From Salvelinus alpinus (lineage: Eukaryota > Chordata > Actinopteri > Salmoniformes > Salmonidae), in NCBI RefSeq assembly GCF_045679555.1, contig NC_092099.1, forward strand, positions 13,344,076 through 13,408,075: a stretch of DNA of 64,000 nucleotides, read 5' to 3'. The position numbers were made by a program, and so were the translations under genes. The notes below the pieces were generated by a model. It had not been told where the DNA came from. It saw nothing but the letters and a program-made list of their open reading frames with translations, and ran no database searches. Every line of letters starts with the position of its first letter. The first letter of the stretch is position 1. This document shows, piece after piece, positions 61,482 through 64,000 of this stretch.

Positions 61482-62579
61482 CGATCAGGTTGATCAGAGA
61501 TATACACGAAATGCCTGGTCACATCGAAGTCCCGAGTCACGTAGACAAGCACACGGAGGAGTAGGCTAACTGCAGTGCAAATAGTTAAATCAACATACGC
61601 CAATCGAGATTCTATTCCCGTCAATGCAAACACTTTCAGTTTCGTTTCTCCCTCTGCAGTCTGGTTTCCACCAGTTACCACAGCCACAAAGTCAAAATAT
61701 TAACGACAACTAAAATTTGCTATTTAGTCTTATTTTAAGGTTAGAGTTAGGCATAAGTTAAGCAGTGTGGTTAGGTTTAAAATAACATTTTAAGAAGATA
61801 CATTGTAGAAATAGGCGAGGTTTATTTATATATTTTTATTAACAACAAATCAATACAGGAAGTACATGTGGGAACACAAGTACAGTATATATGAATAATA
61901 TACAATGGACAATTGGGCTAGGGGCGGGGCTAGCGGGTACAATATCACATTACACAAGGACCTTAAGGGACATACATACACTTATAATTCTAACAGCTTT
62001 TTTGTTAGTAGAGTATTTAATTGTCTTAAAATACAGTTAAATTTATTTTTGTAAGGTAAGAAAATTTACATTTGTGAATAGGAAATTTGGCCAAAAGAAT
62101 AATGAAATTAATTACATAAAAATGTTTCAGCTTATTTCTATCGTAGGTAAAGATTCCAAGCAGTACATCTCTCCATAGGCGAGGTTTATTACTTTGTGGC
62201 TGTGGAAACTAGTGACGACACTGCAGTCTCGAGGAAGCACTGCCGTATAATTGCCTACCACTAGAGCAATGTATTGATAAAAAAACGAGCTGTTGAGTAC
62301 TAAACTTCCAATAAATGGAACGATTGAGGAACACCGGTGTGATTTTTAGCAAAGGGAAGGGAACGCCTCCAACCAAGGCGCATGAATACAGGAGCAAACT
62401 GAAGTGAATAGGAAATTCAGCAACACTTGATAAAGTGCTTCATTATTATACGTAAAAAAACAACGCATTTCGGTTTCATAACTTTCATCAAGACTTTACA
62501 GATAGAAAAGTGAAGATGGCTTTTATACATTTCAAAACAGCCACCTATGGATTCAGGGACCAATCAAAATACAAAACAA
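61482..62579. other. ifih1 upstream region
   Basis: Contains the ifih1 5' UTR and promoter. No TATA box or interferon-response element could be assigned with confidence. From 61810 to 62200 the sequence is AT-rich and transposon-like (ttatatatttttattaacaa). 62440-62510 (cgcatttcggtttcataact) resembles a dispersed salmonid repeat. No gene seen. Confidence 0.45.
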
Positions 62580-63010
62580 ACCAGCCTGGTCTCAGAGCAT
62601 TTCGTATTATTCTATTCATAAATTCTGAGACACTTGATTTAGTATGATATAATGTTTGGTATGGTTAAGTAAAAAAGATGGGTGGGTGTATATCGCAAAC
62701 ATCTAGCAACCCAAAGGTTGTGAGTTAAATTCTCATCATGGACAACTTTAGAATTTTAGCTAATTCAATTACTTACTACTTTTTAGCTACTTTGTGCCTA
62801 CTTAGCATGTTAGCTAACTCTAACCTTAACCCTTTTAGCTAACTTAACTCCTAAACTTAAGCCTAACCCCTAGCCTAGCTAATGTTAGCGAGCTAACTAA
62901 CGTTAGCCACCTAGCTAGAATTTGTAACATATCATACCTTTTGCAAATTCTTAACATATTGTACGTTTTGCAAATTCGTAACATATCATACGAAATGGGT
63001 GATGAACATC
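62580..63010. repeat. Dispersed repeat with tRNA-like core
   Basis: ctggtctcagagcatttcgt ... atcgcaaacatctagcaacc caaaggttgtgagttaaatt ctcatc resembles a decayed tRNA-derived repeat with a weak B box. The 3' part (gctaacgttagc runs; acgttttgcaaattcgtaac) contains short direct repeats of gcaaattcgtaacatatcat. Confidence 0.6.
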
Positions 63011-63069
63011 GTCGAGCACAGTGTATGTCTCCAGGGCTCGGTCTCCATTGTGAAGTAAGACCTTCATGA

Positions 63070-64000
63070 CCTTTAGCATTACTTTCTATGATCGGTTGGG
63101 TCTGTCCAAGTATACCTTGGTCTTAGGGACACTCACCATGAGCCTGCTTTTCTGGTTTTCCTGTATGGTGTCATGAAAGATCGTTAGGTGCTGCTCTTTA
63201 CATGTCTTGCAAGGTCGTCTGAGGGTGCAAGCATTAGCTTTGTGGGATCGTCCAGCTTTTTTTTCTCCGTCCTTTAAACCACTTGACAATCTGTCCTGTG
63301 TTACGCTTCTTGAACTCTTTACATGAGTTGAGAAAGGGTTCTTTATTGTCACAGTGGGGACAGTATGGCTTGGGTTTGGATTTCTCCTTGGATTGAGCAG
63401 GCTCCTTGGGGTTTGGATCTCCACTTGCGTTGAAAAAGATTTAAGCAGATTTCTCCTTCTGTCTCGTGAAGGCATGGTGGTCTTTCTTGAATGGCTTAGG
63501 CATATCACATTGACAGAGGGCTGCGGCTCTGCTTAATATGCGCTTAGCCTGGGATTTCTTCTGCAACCAGGCTGCCAAGTTGTGCAGGGTGTACGTCTGG
63601 TCCGTGCCAGTCCTGAGGATGCCGCGATCGAAGCAGTACTCAATTAATTCATCCCGGTAGCTCTGTGGCATCTTGCTCAAGAGCCGGTCGATGTTGGATC
63701 CAATCTGAGCTCATAGCCGTTCTGCCCCTCAAGGGTCCTGAGCATGCCTACCAGAGTGGATAGACAGTACTGACCGTACTTGTCCTGCAGGGCTTGTAAG
63801 GCAGCAGTGTAAGGTCTCGTGTTGTGCATGTATGCCTTAGTGAGCTGGACTGCACTCTGTAGTTTCAGGTGGGCCATGAGCACTTGATACTTATATATGA
63901 TGAGGCAATCAGCTTATCCGTGCCAGGTGGCGGAGCAGGCTCCGGGTAGGGTGCCATCTGTCCCGGGGCAGGATAATGTGCATCTGGACTGGGATAGGGC
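63070..64000 (-). mobile_element. BEL/Pao-type retrotransposon gag fragment, runs off window
   Basis: Minus-strand frames 63677-63883 (LKLQSAVQLTKAYMHNTRPY), 63441-63680 (MPQSYRDELIEYCFDRGILR) and 63086-63508 join, with shifts, into a Gag of the BEL/Pao type. The last frame has a Cys/His zinc-knuckle region (CTLRRPCKTCKEQH; the neighbouring half is frameshifted). Upstream, 63890-64000 continues Pro-rich coding. The frames are broken at about 63455 and 63690, so this is a decayed copy. Confidence 0.8.

Overview
The window looks like a vertebrate, almost certainly salmonid, chromosome segment. It combines short exons with GT-AG introns, tRNA-derived SINEs of the HpaI type, dense Tc1-like transposons with the terminal sequences common in trout and salmon, L2-like LINE tails, and a conserved gene block. 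I recognise three genes, all on the minus strand: proglucagon (gcg, 7.5-9.0 kb), a fap/DPP4-family gene (15.1-24.3 kb) and ifih1/MDA5 (35.3-61.5 kb). From established knowledge, tetrapods carry GCG, FAP and IFIH1 in the same order and orientation. That synteny is the main reason for calling the middle gene fap.

States of the genes. gcg is intact (123 codons in three coding exons, encoding glucagon and GLP-1 but no visible GLP-2), with a TATA box, a non-coding first exon and a 29-bp minisatellite in its 3' UTR. The fap-like gene is a pseudogene. The exon that starts with the catalytic-serine codon is split by a 2.2-kb Ty3-type LTR retroelement with a 5-bp target duplication. The gene also has in-frame stops and frameshifts, and its first and last exons were not found. 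ifih1 is intact: sixteen coding exons with consistent splice sites and phases add up to 3009 nt (1002 residues plus stop), covering two CARDs, the DECH-box helicase and the zinc-binding C-terminal domain.

The rest is mostly mobile DNA, often nested. From the left: a Tc1 element holding a solo LTR (2.8-4.9 kb); two Tc1-like copies flanking gcg (6.1-6.8 and 9.5-10.5 kb); a Tc1 holding both a solo LTR and a second Tc1 (10.9-14.4 kb); a LINE and a solo LTR inside the fap pseudogene; a 48-bp minisatellite (24.9-25.7 kb); a second LINE fragment (26.5-27.1 kb); and a Tc1 interrupted by a TTAA-flanked element and by a LINE that itself holds a palindromic insert (28.4-32.0 kb). The introns of ifih1 carry further Tc1-like, hAT-like and SINE copies.

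The first intron of ifih1 (13 kb) contains a large inverted repeat (48.66-49.73 kb) and a young endogenous retrovirus (51.0-60.9 kb) in antisense orientation. Its two LTRs are identical wherever both can be read. The provirus has a short gag, a pol reduced to RNase H and parts of integrase, and an env region with two successive transmembrane subunits, the first in broken frames and the second open. A 100-base assembly gap hides the end of the 3' LTR. Upstream of ifih1, the right edge holds generic repeats and a BEL/Pao-type gag fragment running off the window. No CRISPR, rRNA or complete tRNA gene was seen.
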